Below are positions 15,738 to 23,879 of a stretch of DNA of 64,000 nucleotides, piece after piece (position 1 is the first letter of the stretch; each line of letters opens with the position of its first letter). Below the pieces are notes generated by a model. That model saw only the letters and a program-made list of their open reading frames with translations, had not been told where the DNA came from and did not search any database. Both the position numbers and the translations under genes were made by a program. Source of the DNA: JBDRRP01 sp964446485 (GTDB lineage Bacteria > Desulfobacterota > Desulfobacteria > Desulfobacterales > JBDRRP01); contig CAYUOU010000008.1 of assembly GCA_964446485.1 (NCBI GenBank), positions 1-64,000 of the forward strand, written 5' to 3'.

Positions 15738-16172
15738 ATGACAGAAGCGACGTTCGAGCGGGTTACCGATTCCGACAAGGCATTGTTTGGCGCTCCCAAG
15801 GTGATCTTTTGTGGTTTTCCGGCCAAGGCCTTTCCCGCATTGACCGCCCTCATGGAGATGGCGGGCCTCGGTGAGGTGCCCGCCATTTACGCCGGCGCCG
15901 CTCATCGCGACGCGACCCTGAGAGACCTTTTTGAATTGCCAACCGGCAGCGGTGCGGGGATCGATTCCGATCTGCCGCGGGCCATCATCGTCGGCGGCAT
16001 AACGGAAAAGGCGCTTCAGCAACTCATGGGCGCGGCACGGGCCTCGCGAATGCAGCCGCCGCTGTGGGCGGTGCTGACCCCGGTGTCTGAATCCTGGACC
16101 CTGGCCGACCTGCTGCGGGAACTGGCCGCCGAGCGCGAGGCACTGCAGGGGTCCGCGGCAACAAGGTCATGA
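15738..16172 (+). CDS. DUF3783-domain protein
   Basis: 144 residues. Similar to the small DUF3783 proteins of anaerobes, whose middle segment alternates strand and helix (IIVGGITEKALQQLMGAARA). The pattern P-x-x-x-x-V-L-T-P-V-S-E-S-W-T-L near the C-terminus (WAVLTPVSESWTLADLLREL) is typical. No function is established. It is divergent from htpG with about 210 bases between starts, and it is followed by the promoter of the TRAP operon, so it stands alone. Confidence 0.6.
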   Translation: MTEATFERVTDSDKALFGAPKVIFCGFPAKAFPALTALMEMAGLGEVPAIYAGAAHRDATLRDLFELPTGSGAGIDSDLPRAIIVGGITEKALQQLMGAARASRMQPPLWAVLTPVSESWTLADLLRELAAEREALQGSAATRS

Positions 16173-16227
16173 CGGTGCCGGCCGATCGACCCTGCCCTGT
16201 ATTTTCAAATAGTTATATCGGCCGCTG

Positions 16228-16269
16228 AAGGCTTTTAACCTTGACGTTAAAACGCCTTTTCCCTACAGT
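16228..16269 (+). promoter_or_regulatory. Promoter and dyad upstream of the TRAP operon
   Basis: TTGACG (16241-16246), 17-base spacer, TACAGT (16264-16269). A near-perfect dyad, AAGGCTTTTAAC / GTTAAAACGCCTT (16228-16258, one bulged base), surrounds the -35 and is a plausible operator. Confidence 0.5.
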
Positions 16270-16295
16270 CCGCCGGGATAATCGCGAGGTGTTTT

Positions 16296-16334
16296 GTGAA
16301 TACGGATCAGTATGAAATGGCAAGGACGGTATGA
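16296..16334 (+). CDS. Possible 12-codon leader peptide
   Basis: A GTG-started frame (MNTDQYEMARTV) with an AGG ribosome site ends in TGA at 16332-16334, overlapping the dctQ ATG (16331) as ATGA. It could couple translation of dctQ to its own. The frame is short enough to arise by chance. Confidence 0.25.
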   Translation: MNTDQYEMARTV

Positions 16335-16861
16335 ACGCTATCAAGTGGGTGGTAAACGCCATCGACACGCTCAATCTTTGGGTGGGCCGTGCGGTCTCCT
16401 GGGCGACGGGTCTGGTCGTTGTCGTGGTTTTTACAGATGTGGTGATGCGTTACGCTTTTAACACCAGTTTCGTGTTTACCCAGGAACTCGAATGGCATTT
16501 ATTTGCCTTCATCTTTCTTATGGGTGCCGGCTTCACATTGCTCAAGGACGGTCACGTCAGGGTGGACATCATCTACCAGCGGTGCAGCCCCAAGGCGAAG
16601 GCCTGGATCAATTTCCTTGGGGTGATTTTTTTTCTTATCCCCGGTTGTTATCTCATCATTCACACCTCCTCGCTGTGGGTGTTTAACTCCTGGGCGGTCA
16701 TGGAAGGCTCGCCGGACCCGGGTGGCATCCCATACAGATTCGTCATTAAAGCCTGCGTACCGGTGGGTTTCACCCTGGTTTTACTGCAGGGTGTTTCCCT
16801 GGGGCTGAAAAGCATGATGACCATTCTGGGAAAAGAGATCGAAACCGGGGAGGTCGCCTGA
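16331..16861 (+). CDS. dctQ: TRAP transporter small permease DctQ
   Basis: 176 residues with four transmembrane helices, the standard DctQ architecture. It is the small membrane subunit of a tripartite ATP-independent periplasmic transporter that uses the Na+ or H+ gradient to import organic acids. FTQELEWHLFAFIFLMGAGFTLLKDGHVRVD is the family signature (the E-W-x3-L-F-x-F ... H-V-R-V-D block). The stop overlaps the dctM start by one base (TGATGG), so the two permeases are translationally coupled. An AAGGA site precedes the ATG. Confidence 0.92.
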   Translation: MNAIKWVVNAIDTLNLWVGRAVSWATGLVVVVVFTDVVMRYAFNTSFVFTQELEWHLFAFIFLMGAGFTLLKDGHVRVDIIYQRCSPKAKAWINFLGVIFFLIPGCYLIIHTSSLWVFNSWAVMEGSPDPGGIPYRFVIKACVPVGFTLVLLQGVSLGLKSMMTILGKEIETGEVA

Positions 16862-18198
16862 TGGAGATGTTTCACGAATACCTGCCGGCCTGGATGTTCT
16901 TGGCCCTGACGATTTTCCTGATGGCGGGCTTCCCGGTGACCTTCACCCTGCTGGGGACCTCCCTGTGTTTCGGTCTCATCGGCTTTGGCTGGGGGTTTTT
17001 CAACCTGCTGCCCCTGCGGATCTGGGGGGTTATGGGTAACGTGACCCTGTTGGCGGTGCCGTTGTTCGTCTTCATGGGGGTCATGCTGGAGCGCTCCGGT
17101 CTTGCCGAAGAGCTGTTAGATACCATGGGCCTGCTCTTTGGCCGCATCCGTGGCGGGCTGGCCGTGTCGGTCGTTCTCGTCGGCGCATTGCTGGGGGCAT
17201 CCACCGGCATCGTGGGGGCCACGGTGGTCACCATGGGGCTGCTGGCCGTGCCCACCATGCTCAAGCGCGGGTACAACAAGGAACTGGCCTGCGGTACGGT
17301 ATCCGCCTCGGGCACCCTGGGGCAGATCATCCCTCCCAGCATCGTTCTGGTGCTCATCGGCGACATCGTCGGGGTTCCCGTGGGCGATCTTTTCATGGGG
17401 GCCGTCTTGCCGGGAATGGTGCTGGTGGCGCTTTATGTCCTCTACATCTTTCTTGCCGCTTGGGTACGCCCCAAATGGGCACCGCCCATTCCACGGGAAG
17501 AACTGGCCGAGTTCACCGGAAAGGATATGTACCTGCGCATCGGCAGAGCGCTGTTTCCGCCCTTGTTTCTCATGGTGGCCGTGCTGGGCTCCATTTTTGC
17601 CGGAGTGGCGTCACCCACAGAAGCCGCCGCGGTGGGCGCCGTGGGGGCGACCCTACTGACGGTGGCCAATAAAAAGTTCAGCATCACCATTTTAAGGGAA
17701 GTCATGCAGGCCACCACACAGCTCACCTGTATGGTGTTCATCATCCTGGTGGGCGCCGCTGCCTTCGGCCTGGTGTTTCGGGGCATGGGCGGCGACGAGA
17801 TCGTGCGAGGGTTCCTGGGCGGATTCGCCGAGACCCACGGCAAGTGGTTCGTCCTTTTGATCGTCATGGGATTGATTTTCGTGATCGGGTTTTTTCTCGA
17901 TTTTATCGAAATTACCTTCATTCACGTGCCGGTGCTGGCCCCCATTATGATCGAATTCGGTTTCGACCCCATATGGTTTTGTATTCTCATCGCTGTGAAC
18001 CTGCAAACCTCTTTCATGACCCCGCCCTTCGGGTTCTCTCTGTTTTATCTGAAAGCGGTGACGCCGCCCGAGATCAAGACCGGTCATATTTACAGGGGCA
18101 TCATTCCTTTTGTCTTTTTCCAGCTCATCGGGTTGCTCATCGTGGTGTTTTTCCCGGAGCTGGTGACATGGCTGCCGAAAATAGTCTTTGGCGGTTAG
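16861..18198 (+). CDS. dctM: TRAP transporter large permease DctM
   Basis: 445 residues, about 12 transmembrane helices, belonging to the DctM family within the ion-transporter superfamily. It forms the transport path. Characteristic stretches are GASTGIVGATVVTMGLLAVP, CGTVSASGTLGQIIPPSIVLV and the C-terminal TFIHVPVLAPIMIEFGFDPIWF with QTSFMTPPFGFSLFYL, which carry the Na+ and substrate sites. It overlaps dctQ by one base. A GC hairpin lies between it and dctP, which may set a different expression level for the binding protein. Confidence 0.95.
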   Translation: MEMFHEYLPAWMFLALTIFLMAGFPVTFTLLGTSLCFGLIGFGWGFFNLLPLRIWGVMGNVTLLAVPLFVFMGVMLERSGLAEELLDTMGLLFGRIRGGLAVSVVLVGALLGASTGIVGATVVTMGLLAVPTMLKRGYNKELACGTVSASGTLGQIIPPSIVLVLIGDIVGVPVGDLFMGAVLPGMVLVALYVLYIFLAAWVRPKWAPPIPREELAEFTGKDMYLRIGRALFPPLFLMVAVLGSIFAGVASPTEAAAVGAVGATLLTVANKKFSITILREVMQATTQLTCMVFIILVGAAAFGLVFRGMGGDEIVRGFLGGFAETHGKWFVLLIVMGLIFVIGFFLDFIEITFIHVPVLAPIMIEFGFDPIWFCILIAVNLQTSFMTPPFGFSLFYLKAVTPPEIKTGHIYRGIIPFVFFQLIGLLIVVFFPELVTWLPKIVFGG

Positions 18199-18234
18199 CC
18201 GTGTCTTCTGGTAGTGTACACGTCTGCCCTAAAG

Positions 18235-18257
18235 GGGGGCGGCGCGGCTGCGCCCCC
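18235..18257 (+). other. GC hairpin between dctM and dctP
   Basis: GGGGGCG (18235-18241) pairs with CGCCCCC (18251-18257), with no T-run. It is probably an mRNA-processing or stability structure separating the permease and binding-protein parts of the operon. Confidence 0.4.
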
Positions 18258-18406
18258 TCACAATAGGCTTCAAACGCGCACCGGCGTGGCGTTCCGGCGG
18301 CGGCCGTCTGGGAAATCCGACCGCTGCCGCCTCAGCGTGCATCCCATTTGGGAACAACAAACGCCGCCGCGGTCAGTCTTAACCCCAACGAAAGGAGTCT
18401 GGCGGA

Positions 18407-19510
18407 ATGAAAAGAAGAGACTTTCTGAAAACGACAGGTAAGGCAGCAGTAGCGGCCGCCGCCGCGACCACCATCGGTGCGCCGGCGGTTCACGCTGCGA
18501 AGAAGTATCGCTGGAAAATGGTCACCACCTGGCCACCGAATTTGCCAGTGCTTCAAACCGGCGCCGTGAGGTTTGCGAAACGTGTCGAGGAGGTCACCGA
18601 CGGCCAGATCAAAATTCAGGTCTTTGCCGGCGGGGAGCTGGTTCCGCCATTGGGGGTTTTTGACGCTGTCTCTGACGGTACGGTGGAAGTGGGCTCCGGC
18701 GCCTCCTATTACTGGGCAGGGAAAGTGCCCGCGGCCCAATGGTTTGCGGCCGTGCCCTTCGGCTTCAATGCACAAGGGATCAATGCCTGGTTTTACAGCG
18801 CCGGCGGTCTCCAGCTGTGGGAAGAAGTCTACGCCCCCTTCAACCTCGTGCCGCGGCCCCAGGGCAACACGGGCGTGCAGATGGGCGGATGGTTCCGCAA
18901 GGAAATGAACAGCATCAGCGACTACAAGGGCCTTAAGATGCGTATCCCCGGCCTGGGCGGAAAGGTCATCGCTAAGGCGGGTGGCACGGTCGTGCTGCTG
19001 CCCGGCGGGGAGATCTTCACCTCCTTGGAGCGTGGTGTTCTCGACGCCACGGAGTGGGTCGGCCCCATGCACGATCTTCGGATGGGATTCTACAAAGCGG
19101 CCAAGTACTACTACTACCCCGGCTGGCATGAGCCCGGAACCTGCCTGGAAGTCATGTTCAACAAAAAGGTCTATGACTCCCTGCCCAAGGGGCTCCAGGC
19201 GACCCTGGATGCTGTGGCCGCAGAGACGAACATGTGGAGCCTCAGCGAATTCGAGGCCGGCAACGGCGCGGCCCTCCAGGAACTGATCAGCAAGCACAAC
19301 GTCAACCTGGTGCGGTTCCCGGAGCCGCTGCTTGACTCGTTGCGCGACTTGGCCAAGGAGACGCTGGAAGAAGAGGCGGCCAAGGATGCCATGAGCAGAA
19401 AGGTCCACGAAGCGTTCAAGGCGTTCAAGGCGCAGGTCGGCGTCTGGGGATCCGTCTCCGAAAACGCCTACTACAACGTCATCGCAGACAAGTATAAACT
19501 CAAGATGTAA
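18407..19510 (+). CDS. dctP: TRAP transporter substrate-binding protein DctP
   Basis: 367 residues with a twin-arginine signal (MKRRDFLKTTGKAAVAAAAA, cleavage after about VHA), so it is exported folded. The mature protein (KYRWKMVTTWPPNLPVLQTG) looks like the TakP/SmoM branch of DctP proteins that bind alpha-keto acids or related carboxylates; the LKMRIPGLGGKV stretch contains the conserved Arg that salt-bridges the ligand carboxylate, and ATEWVGPMHDLRMGF lines the pocket. The exact ligand is not determinable here. A GGAG site precedes the ATG. The gene ends at an intrinsic terminator. Confidence 0.92.
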   Translation: MKRRDFLKTTGKAAVAAAAATTIGAPAVHAAKKYRWKMVTTWPPNLPVLQTGAVRFAKRVEEVTDGQIKIQVFAGGELVPPLGVFDAVSDGTVEVGSGASYYWAGKVPAAQWFAAVPFGFNAQGINAWFYSAGGLQLWEEVYAPFNLVPRPQGNTGVQMGGWFRKEMNSISDYKGLKMRIPGLGGKVIAKAGGTVVLLPGGEIFTSLERGVLDATEWVGPMHDLRMGFYKAAKYYYYPGWHEPGTCLEVMFNKKVYDSLPKGLQATLDAVAAETNMWSLSEFEAGNGAALQELISKHNVNLVRFPEPLLDSLRDLAKETLEEEAAKDAMSRKVHEAFKAFKAQVGVWGSVSENAYYNVIADKYKLKM

Positions 19511-19541
19511 CGCGGCGGCGAAAGCGCCGTTGCCATGTGAC

Positions 19542-19574
19542 AAAAGTCCCCGTGAAAGATCGCGGGGGCTTTTT
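19542..19574 (+). terminator. Intrinsic terminator of the TRAP operon
   Basis: AAAAGTCCCCGTG (19542-19554) pairs with CGCGGGGGCTTTT (19561-19573), with two G-T wobbles, and is followed by T residues. Confidence 0.8.
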
Positions 19575-19704
19575 CGCCGTCTGCCAGTGAAACATCGGCA
19601 CCCGGGCGATGAAAAAGTGGATTGCCTTTCAAAAATCAGCGCTGACGCACGCCGTGAATTAAAGATGTGATGTTGAAGGCATTCAACAGCGGTAGGAATA
19701 GCGG

Positions 19705-20409
19705 TCAGGAGGTTAGTGCCGCGGCATCCTTCTCTGACAACCCGCCGGTGATAAACAACGGTATGGGAGACGGGCACAGGCCGTTCATCCGGGCCAGGTC
19801 CTTTTCGCCGCAGTAGCCCTTGGCGGCGTATCCGGCGGCCAGGCCCTCGGCGGTGATGATCTGGATGTGCGTGTGATGGAACCAGTTGCCGTTTTCGTTG
19901 AAATCGCCGATCTCGGCAAATGCTTCCCCGGCCGAAAGCATTTTGCCGGTTGCCGGCAGCCGGCTTCCGCACAGATGGCCGTAAAAGCTGAAGAAGCTGT
20001 CCACGTTCGGGCTGTCGTGCCTTAACAGGACATAGCCGCCGTAGTTGCCTTCGCCGGCTTCGTAACCGGTTTCAGCCACTACGCTATCCAGCGGTGCCTG
20101 GAGCGTCGTGCCCAGTGGTACGATGACATCGAGCCCTAGGTGGAAAAACCGCTGCTCGGCCACCATCTGCGGGCAGTCGCCAAGCAGGGTGTCGCGGCGC
20201 TCCAGGTAGGGCGCCACCCCCCATTGGTGTCCCCCGTTGGCCATTTCTTTGTTCAGTACCCCCTGAAACGATTTTTGATCACGCGCATCGCAGCCTTCCA
20301 GCAGGGGGCTCGTCAAAGAAAGATCCGCCACATAGGGGTCACCGGCCAGCCCCTTGAAAACGGGGTGGTGCCGGACATTCGGACTGAAAAGACAAAATGG
20401 GTAATACAT
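19705..20409 (-). CDS. M23-family (LytM-like) peptidase-domain protein
   Basis: 234 residues, without a clear signal peptide. Zinc-site motifs of M23 metallopeptidases are present: H90-x3-D94 (FFHLGLDVIVP), H145 in FYGHL and H179-x-H181 (HHTHIQ). Classical members cut peptidoglycan cross-bridges, but the lack of an export signal and the flanking N-terminal segment suggest an intracellular or non-classical role. It begins 14 bases after the KamA-like gene on the same strand, so the two are probably one operon. A small hairpin (19671-19688) lies beyond its end. Confidence 0.75.
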   Translation of the reverse strand: MYYPFCLFSPNVRHHPVFKGLAGDPYVADLSLTSPLLEGCDARDQKSFQGVLNKEMANGGHQWGVAPYLERRDTLLGDCPQMVAEQRFFHLGLDVIVPLGTTLQAPLDSVVAETGYEAGEGNYGGYVLLRHDSPNVDSFFSFYGHLCGSRLPATGKMLSAGEAFAEIGDFNENGNWFHHTHIQIITAEGLAAGYAAKGYCGEKDLARMNGLCPSPIPLFITGGLSEKDAAALTS

Positions 20410-20423
20410 GCCGTTTCAAAGCC

Positions 20424-22883
20424 TCATGAAAGTGCGAAATCGGTTGTTTTCTTCAAGCCCGAGAGCGGGATGATCGGTTTTGCGTCCGCACTGACGGTCA
20501 CGTTTTCGGGCCAGGTAAATGTCGAATCCATGCTTCGATAGTAATCCAGGTCGTAGGGCTGCAGTGTCACCGACAGGTCTTCGCCAGCACCGTTGATCAC
20601 AGCGTTTAGACCGAAATCAACCTCACCAAGGGCCGTGTCGATGATGTAGCGGGGCACTTCCCGGCCGCTGCCTTCCCGGCGCACCCGGGTGGCGATGTCC
20701 ACCACGTCGTAAAGGGCGACCGGATTGTCGGCATTCCAGGATTCCTGCACCGGCAGGCCGGCCACATAGAGATGATGATATTCGATACCGGCCTGACGGC
20801 ACCGGTAGGCCAGTTCGTGGATGTCGTCGGGGGAGTCGTTGACCCGGCCCAGCAGCGGGGTATTGGCGTACACGGTGATCCCCCGATTGGTGAGTCGGCG
20901 CACCACCGCGGTGTGCGTCGGCCGGAGCTCGTCGGCCTGCAGGAACTGGGTTTCGATCTCAAGGCGCAGCGGATTGACGATACTCAGCCGGTTCAGGGTG
21001 CCCATCCGGTCGATGACCGCCGGCGTAAAGGCTTCGGGGTGGTAGGCGAACTTGAGGCTGCGCAGCCTGACGGCATTGACGTGGTGTATCTGCCCAAGCG
21101 CGGTGACAACACGCGCGATATGAAACAAGGTGTCGACGGCGTCTTTTTCGGAGGCGATGATGATATCGGTGATGCGCGCATCGGCGCGGATGTAATCCAG
21201 CGCCTCGCCGGCGGCTTCGGTGGTGACGGCCACCCGGGTCTCATGGAGCCGCGAAACGCCGGGGATGCCGGTACGGACAATGGACCGGGCGATCCGCTGA
21301 TCCGTCATGAGTTCGGCCACGAAGTCTTGTGCGCGCGCCTTCACGCGTTCCGGCTCGCCCCCTGGCCGCAGCGGCCGGGCGCCGAGAAAAAGCGTCTCAT
21401 CGCCGATCTTGGCCATGTACTTGATGTCGAGGGTCCCCTCCGCGTTGACCCGGATGTTGGTAAGCTCGTTGGCGATGGGGGCAAAAGATTTGAAATACGC
21501 TGGCGTGTACGGGCTGCGGATCCAGATGAAGTGATCGTTATCGGCCACCGGCGCCACCGCCCAGCCGCTGGTGTGCCAGTCCATTTTGCCGATGGGCGTG
21601 GCCGTGCAGATTCTCGGGATCACGCGGTCGGAGAGGTGGGCGCGCAGGTAGCTGCCCACGGCCAGCCCCTTGGAAATGGGCGACCAGTAAATGCTGTTGC
21701 CGTGGATGGGGCTGCAGGGGATGTAGATGTAGTGGAGCTCGGCGCCGGCCCCACGCAGCAGGCTGAACAGCGCTACCAGCTCGGGTCCGGTATCGTTGCA
21801 GTCGTTCAAAAAGGGTGTCTGAACATAGACGGCGACGCCGCTGTTGACCAGTTCGGTGATGATGGACAGGCTCTGGGGCGATATCTCGTCCGGGTGGATA
21901 AAGTGGGTGGCCACCTCCATCCGTTTTCCCCGCTCCTGGAGCTCCAGGTGTTTTCGCTTCAGCCACGTGAGATAGGCGCCTTCGTTGGCGAGAAACATGT
22001 GGGGGTAGTAGGCGATGGCGCGGGTCGCCAGCCGTAGCGTCTGCACGTGGTCGACTTCCATCAGGCCGTCGATGGCGGCGGCCATGTTGGTGCGACTCAT
22101 GAAGGGGTCGCCCCCGGTGACGACGACTTCTTTGATGGACGGTGAACGCCTGACATGATCCACCGCCTTTTTTACATCTTCGACGGTGGGGTTGGCCTCG
22201 TTTCGGGAATCCTTGTGCTTGCGGAAGCAAAACCGGCAGTACACCGGGCAGCTCATGTTGAGCAGGAAGATGACCCGGTTTTCGTACATCTGCTCCAGAA
22301 GCCCCTGGTGAAACTGTCCGATCCAGGTATTGGTGTGACCCACCTTACCCAGCTCCTCGATGAAGGGCAGATACTGGTAGGCCACGTCGCGGGACACCCG
22401 CATTTGGCGGATGGTGTGCATGCTGAGTCGCACCGGGTAGGTGTCAATGACGCGCTGCATGTCGGTGCGCTCGGCTTCCGGCACGTGGATACTGGTCAGT
22501 TGCTCGAGCTGGTCGACGGTTTTCACCGAGATGAACCGATTCCCCGGCAGCACGATTTCCAGAACGGCCACAAGGAGCCGGTGCGGCATGGCAATGCCGT
22601 TGACGGTGATGTGCATCGCGCCGTCGGCCTTTGAGAGCGCTGCGAGCAGGGTCTGGAAGAAGCCTTCGGGCGCATCGGCAAACCCTGTCGCTTCAAGCAG
22701 GCGTGCCAGTTTGGCATCCCCGTCGCCGGTCTTGATCACGGCCGCGAATGCACTGCCAGTCAGAGACGTCTCACCGAACTGATCGAGAAATGCCGTGAGC
22801 CCGGTCACCAGGTCCGAAAGGGCCACGCGGCGAGGTTCGTCGTGGTCAAAGGAAACATCCAAATACGTATCTTCGTGTGACAT
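20424..22883 (-). CDS. Double-length KamA-like radical SAM protein
   Basis: 819 residues from the ATG at 22883 (GGGGGCGG upstream). Residues ~150-470 are a KamA/lysine 2,3-aminomutase-type radical SAM core: C212-x3-C216-x2-C219 (SCPVYCRFCF) for the [4Fe-4S]-SAM cluster, GGDP (257-260) and, at K433 (TPIGKMDW), a candidate PLP lysine. Residues ~535-785 repeat the same fold: 560-619 aligns with 239-297, and RLEIETQFLQADEL..TVYANTPLL with RMEVATHFIHPDEI..AVYVQTPFL. The repeat has no cysteine cluster and has Glu (E754) in place of K433. KamA proteins are usually 350-470 residues. The reaction is unknown; aminomutation of an amino acid fits the adjacent amino-acid transporter. Confidence 0.8.
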   Translation of the reverse strand: MSHEDTYLDVSFDHDEPRRVALSDLVTGLTAFLDQFGETSLTGSAFAAVIKTGDGDAKLARLLEATGFADAPEGFFQTLLAALSKADGAMHITVNGIAMPHRLLVAVLEIVLPGNRFISVKTVDQLEQLTSIHVPEAERTDMQRVIDTYPVRLSMHTIRQMRVSRDVAYQYLPFIEELGKVGHTNTWIGQFHQGLLEQMYENRVIFLLNMSCPVYCRFCFRKHKDSRNEANPTVEDVKKAVDHVRRSPSIKEVVVTGGDPFMSRTNMAAAIDGLMEVDHVQTLRLATRAIAYYPHMFLANEGAYLTWLKRKHLELQERGKRMEVATHFIHPDEISPQSLSIITELVNSGVAVYVQTPFLNDCNDTGPELVALFSLLRGAGAELHYIYIPCSPIHGNSIYWSPISKGLAVGSYLRAHLSDRVIPRICTATPIGKMDWHTSGWAVAPVADNDHFIWIRSPYTPAYFKSFAPIANELTNIRVNAEGTLDIKYMAKIGDETLFLGARPLRPGGEPERVKARAQDFVAELMTDQRIARSIVRTGIPGVSRLHETRVAVTTEAAGEALDYIRADARITDIIIASEKDAVDTLFHIARVVTALGQIHHVNAVRLRSLKFAYHPEAFTPAVIDRMGTLNRLSIVNPLRLEIETQFLQADELRPTHTAVVRRLTNRGITVYANTPLLGRVNDSPDDIHELAYRCRQAGIEYHHLYVAGLPVQESWNADNPVALYDVVDIATRVRREGSGREVPRYIIDTALGEVDFGLNAVINGAGEDLSVTLQPYDLDYYRSMDSTFTWPENVTVSADAKPIIPLSGLKKTTDFALS

Positions 22884-22918
22884 TGCCGCCCCCTTTGAGA
22901 TGCAGGAGAAATTAGGAA

Positions 22919-22977
22919 TTGACAAAAATTTTGCGGCCTGGCTATAACTATTATAGTAATGTCTTTCCCATAATAGT
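22919..22977 (+). promoter_or_regulatory. iclR promoter and dyad operator
   Basis: TTGACA (22919-22924), 18-base spacer, TATAAC (22943-22948). An inverted repeat ACTATTAT / ATAATAGT (22947-22954, 22970-22977) overlaps the -10 and start region in the shared space between the divergent KamA-like and iclR genes, where an IclR protein would be expected to bind. Confidence 0.55.
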
Positions 22978-22997
22978 ATGTCAATTATCCGCATGGA

Positions 22998-23792
22998 ATG
23001 ACGATGTCAAAGGGAAAGTTCTATTTTTCAAAATCTTTGGAAAAAGGGCTGAAAATCCTTTCCCAGTTCAACAGGGAGACCCCCACCCTGACGCAGAGCG
23101 AAATCGCCAAGACATTGTCCCTGAACATGACCTCCACGTACCGCTACATCAACACGCTGGTGGAGCTAGGGTATCTGGAAAAGGATGCGAAGACCAAGGC
23201 GATCCGCCCGACGGTCCACTGCCTGATGTTTTGCACCAACCTCATCCGCGCCACCGACCACCTGCGTCTGATGAAAGGGGTCGTCGACCGTATTCACGCC
23301 GAGCACAACATCAGCATCGAGGTGGCCTTTGTGGTGGATGACACGCTGGTGCGGTTTTACAACAAGGAGGCGGCCGAAACACTCACCTACAGTCTGCCAG
23401 ATTTCTCGAAAAACAGCCTTCACAACACGGCCCTCGGAAAGGCCTATCTGTCGAGTCTGCCCGCCGGGGTGATGGCGGAAAAAATCGACGGCCTGATCCT
23501 GAGTGGTAAGACGCAGCACACCATTTTGGACAAGAAGTCCCTGATGACGGAACTCACGGCGACCCGGGCGCGCCGATACGCCATGTGCGTGGAGGAGTTT
23601 TTACCTGGCCTGATCGCCATCGGCGCCCCCCTGATTGATCCCCACAGCGGGCAGGGGGTCGGCGCGGTGTCGTTTGATTTTTCGGTGATCCAGAAAACCG
23701 CAGAGGACATCGAGGAAAAGTATGCCGGATTGATTGTCTCGGCGGCGGCCGCGCTCTCCGAGTTGCTGCCACCCGAGCGGCACCACGGATAA
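22998..23792 (+). CDS. IclR-family transcriptional regulator
   Basis: 264 residues. The N-terminal winged helix-turn-helix (SLEKGLKILSQFNRETPTLT to YRYINTLVELGYLEKD) is of the IclR type, and the C-terminal ~170 residues form the GAF-like effector domain (HNTALGKAYLSSLP, then AIGAPLIDPHSGQGVGAVSF). IclR proteins sense small carboxylates or amino-acid catabolites. It is divergent from the KamA-like gene and directly upstream of the ABC transporter, so it most likely controls one or both. Two close in-frame ATGs (22998, 23004) are equally possible starts. Confidence 0.9.
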   Translation: MTMSKGKFYFSKSLEKGLKILSQFNRETPTLTQSEIAKTLSLNMTSTYRYINTLVELGYLEKDAKTKAIRPTVHCLMFCTNLIRATDHLRLMKGVVDRIHAEHNISIEVAFVVDDTLVRFYNKEAAETLTYSLPDFSKNSLHNTALGKAYLSSLPAGVMAEKIDGLILSGKTQHTILDKKSLMTELTATRARRYAMCVEEFLPGLIAIGAPLIDPHSGQGVGAVSFDFSVIQKTAEDIEEKYAGLIVSAAAALSELLPPERHHG

Positions 23793-23879
23793 TCGCCGGT
23801 ATCACAGTGAATGATTGATCGCAGCCCCATTGACAGGCTGAAACCAATCAACCCTAACCCATCACCAAGGAGCGTTCAG

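Noticed and set aside
18332..19972. 546-residue open frame on the minus strand
   Set aside because: It lies entirely antisense to dctP and its terminator; composition is His/Arg/Gly-rich and dctP is a clear TRAP binding protein.
20772..22037. 421-residue open frame on the plus strand
   Set aside because: Antisense shadow of the KamA-like gene; Gly/Val/Asp-rich with no family, no ribosome site.
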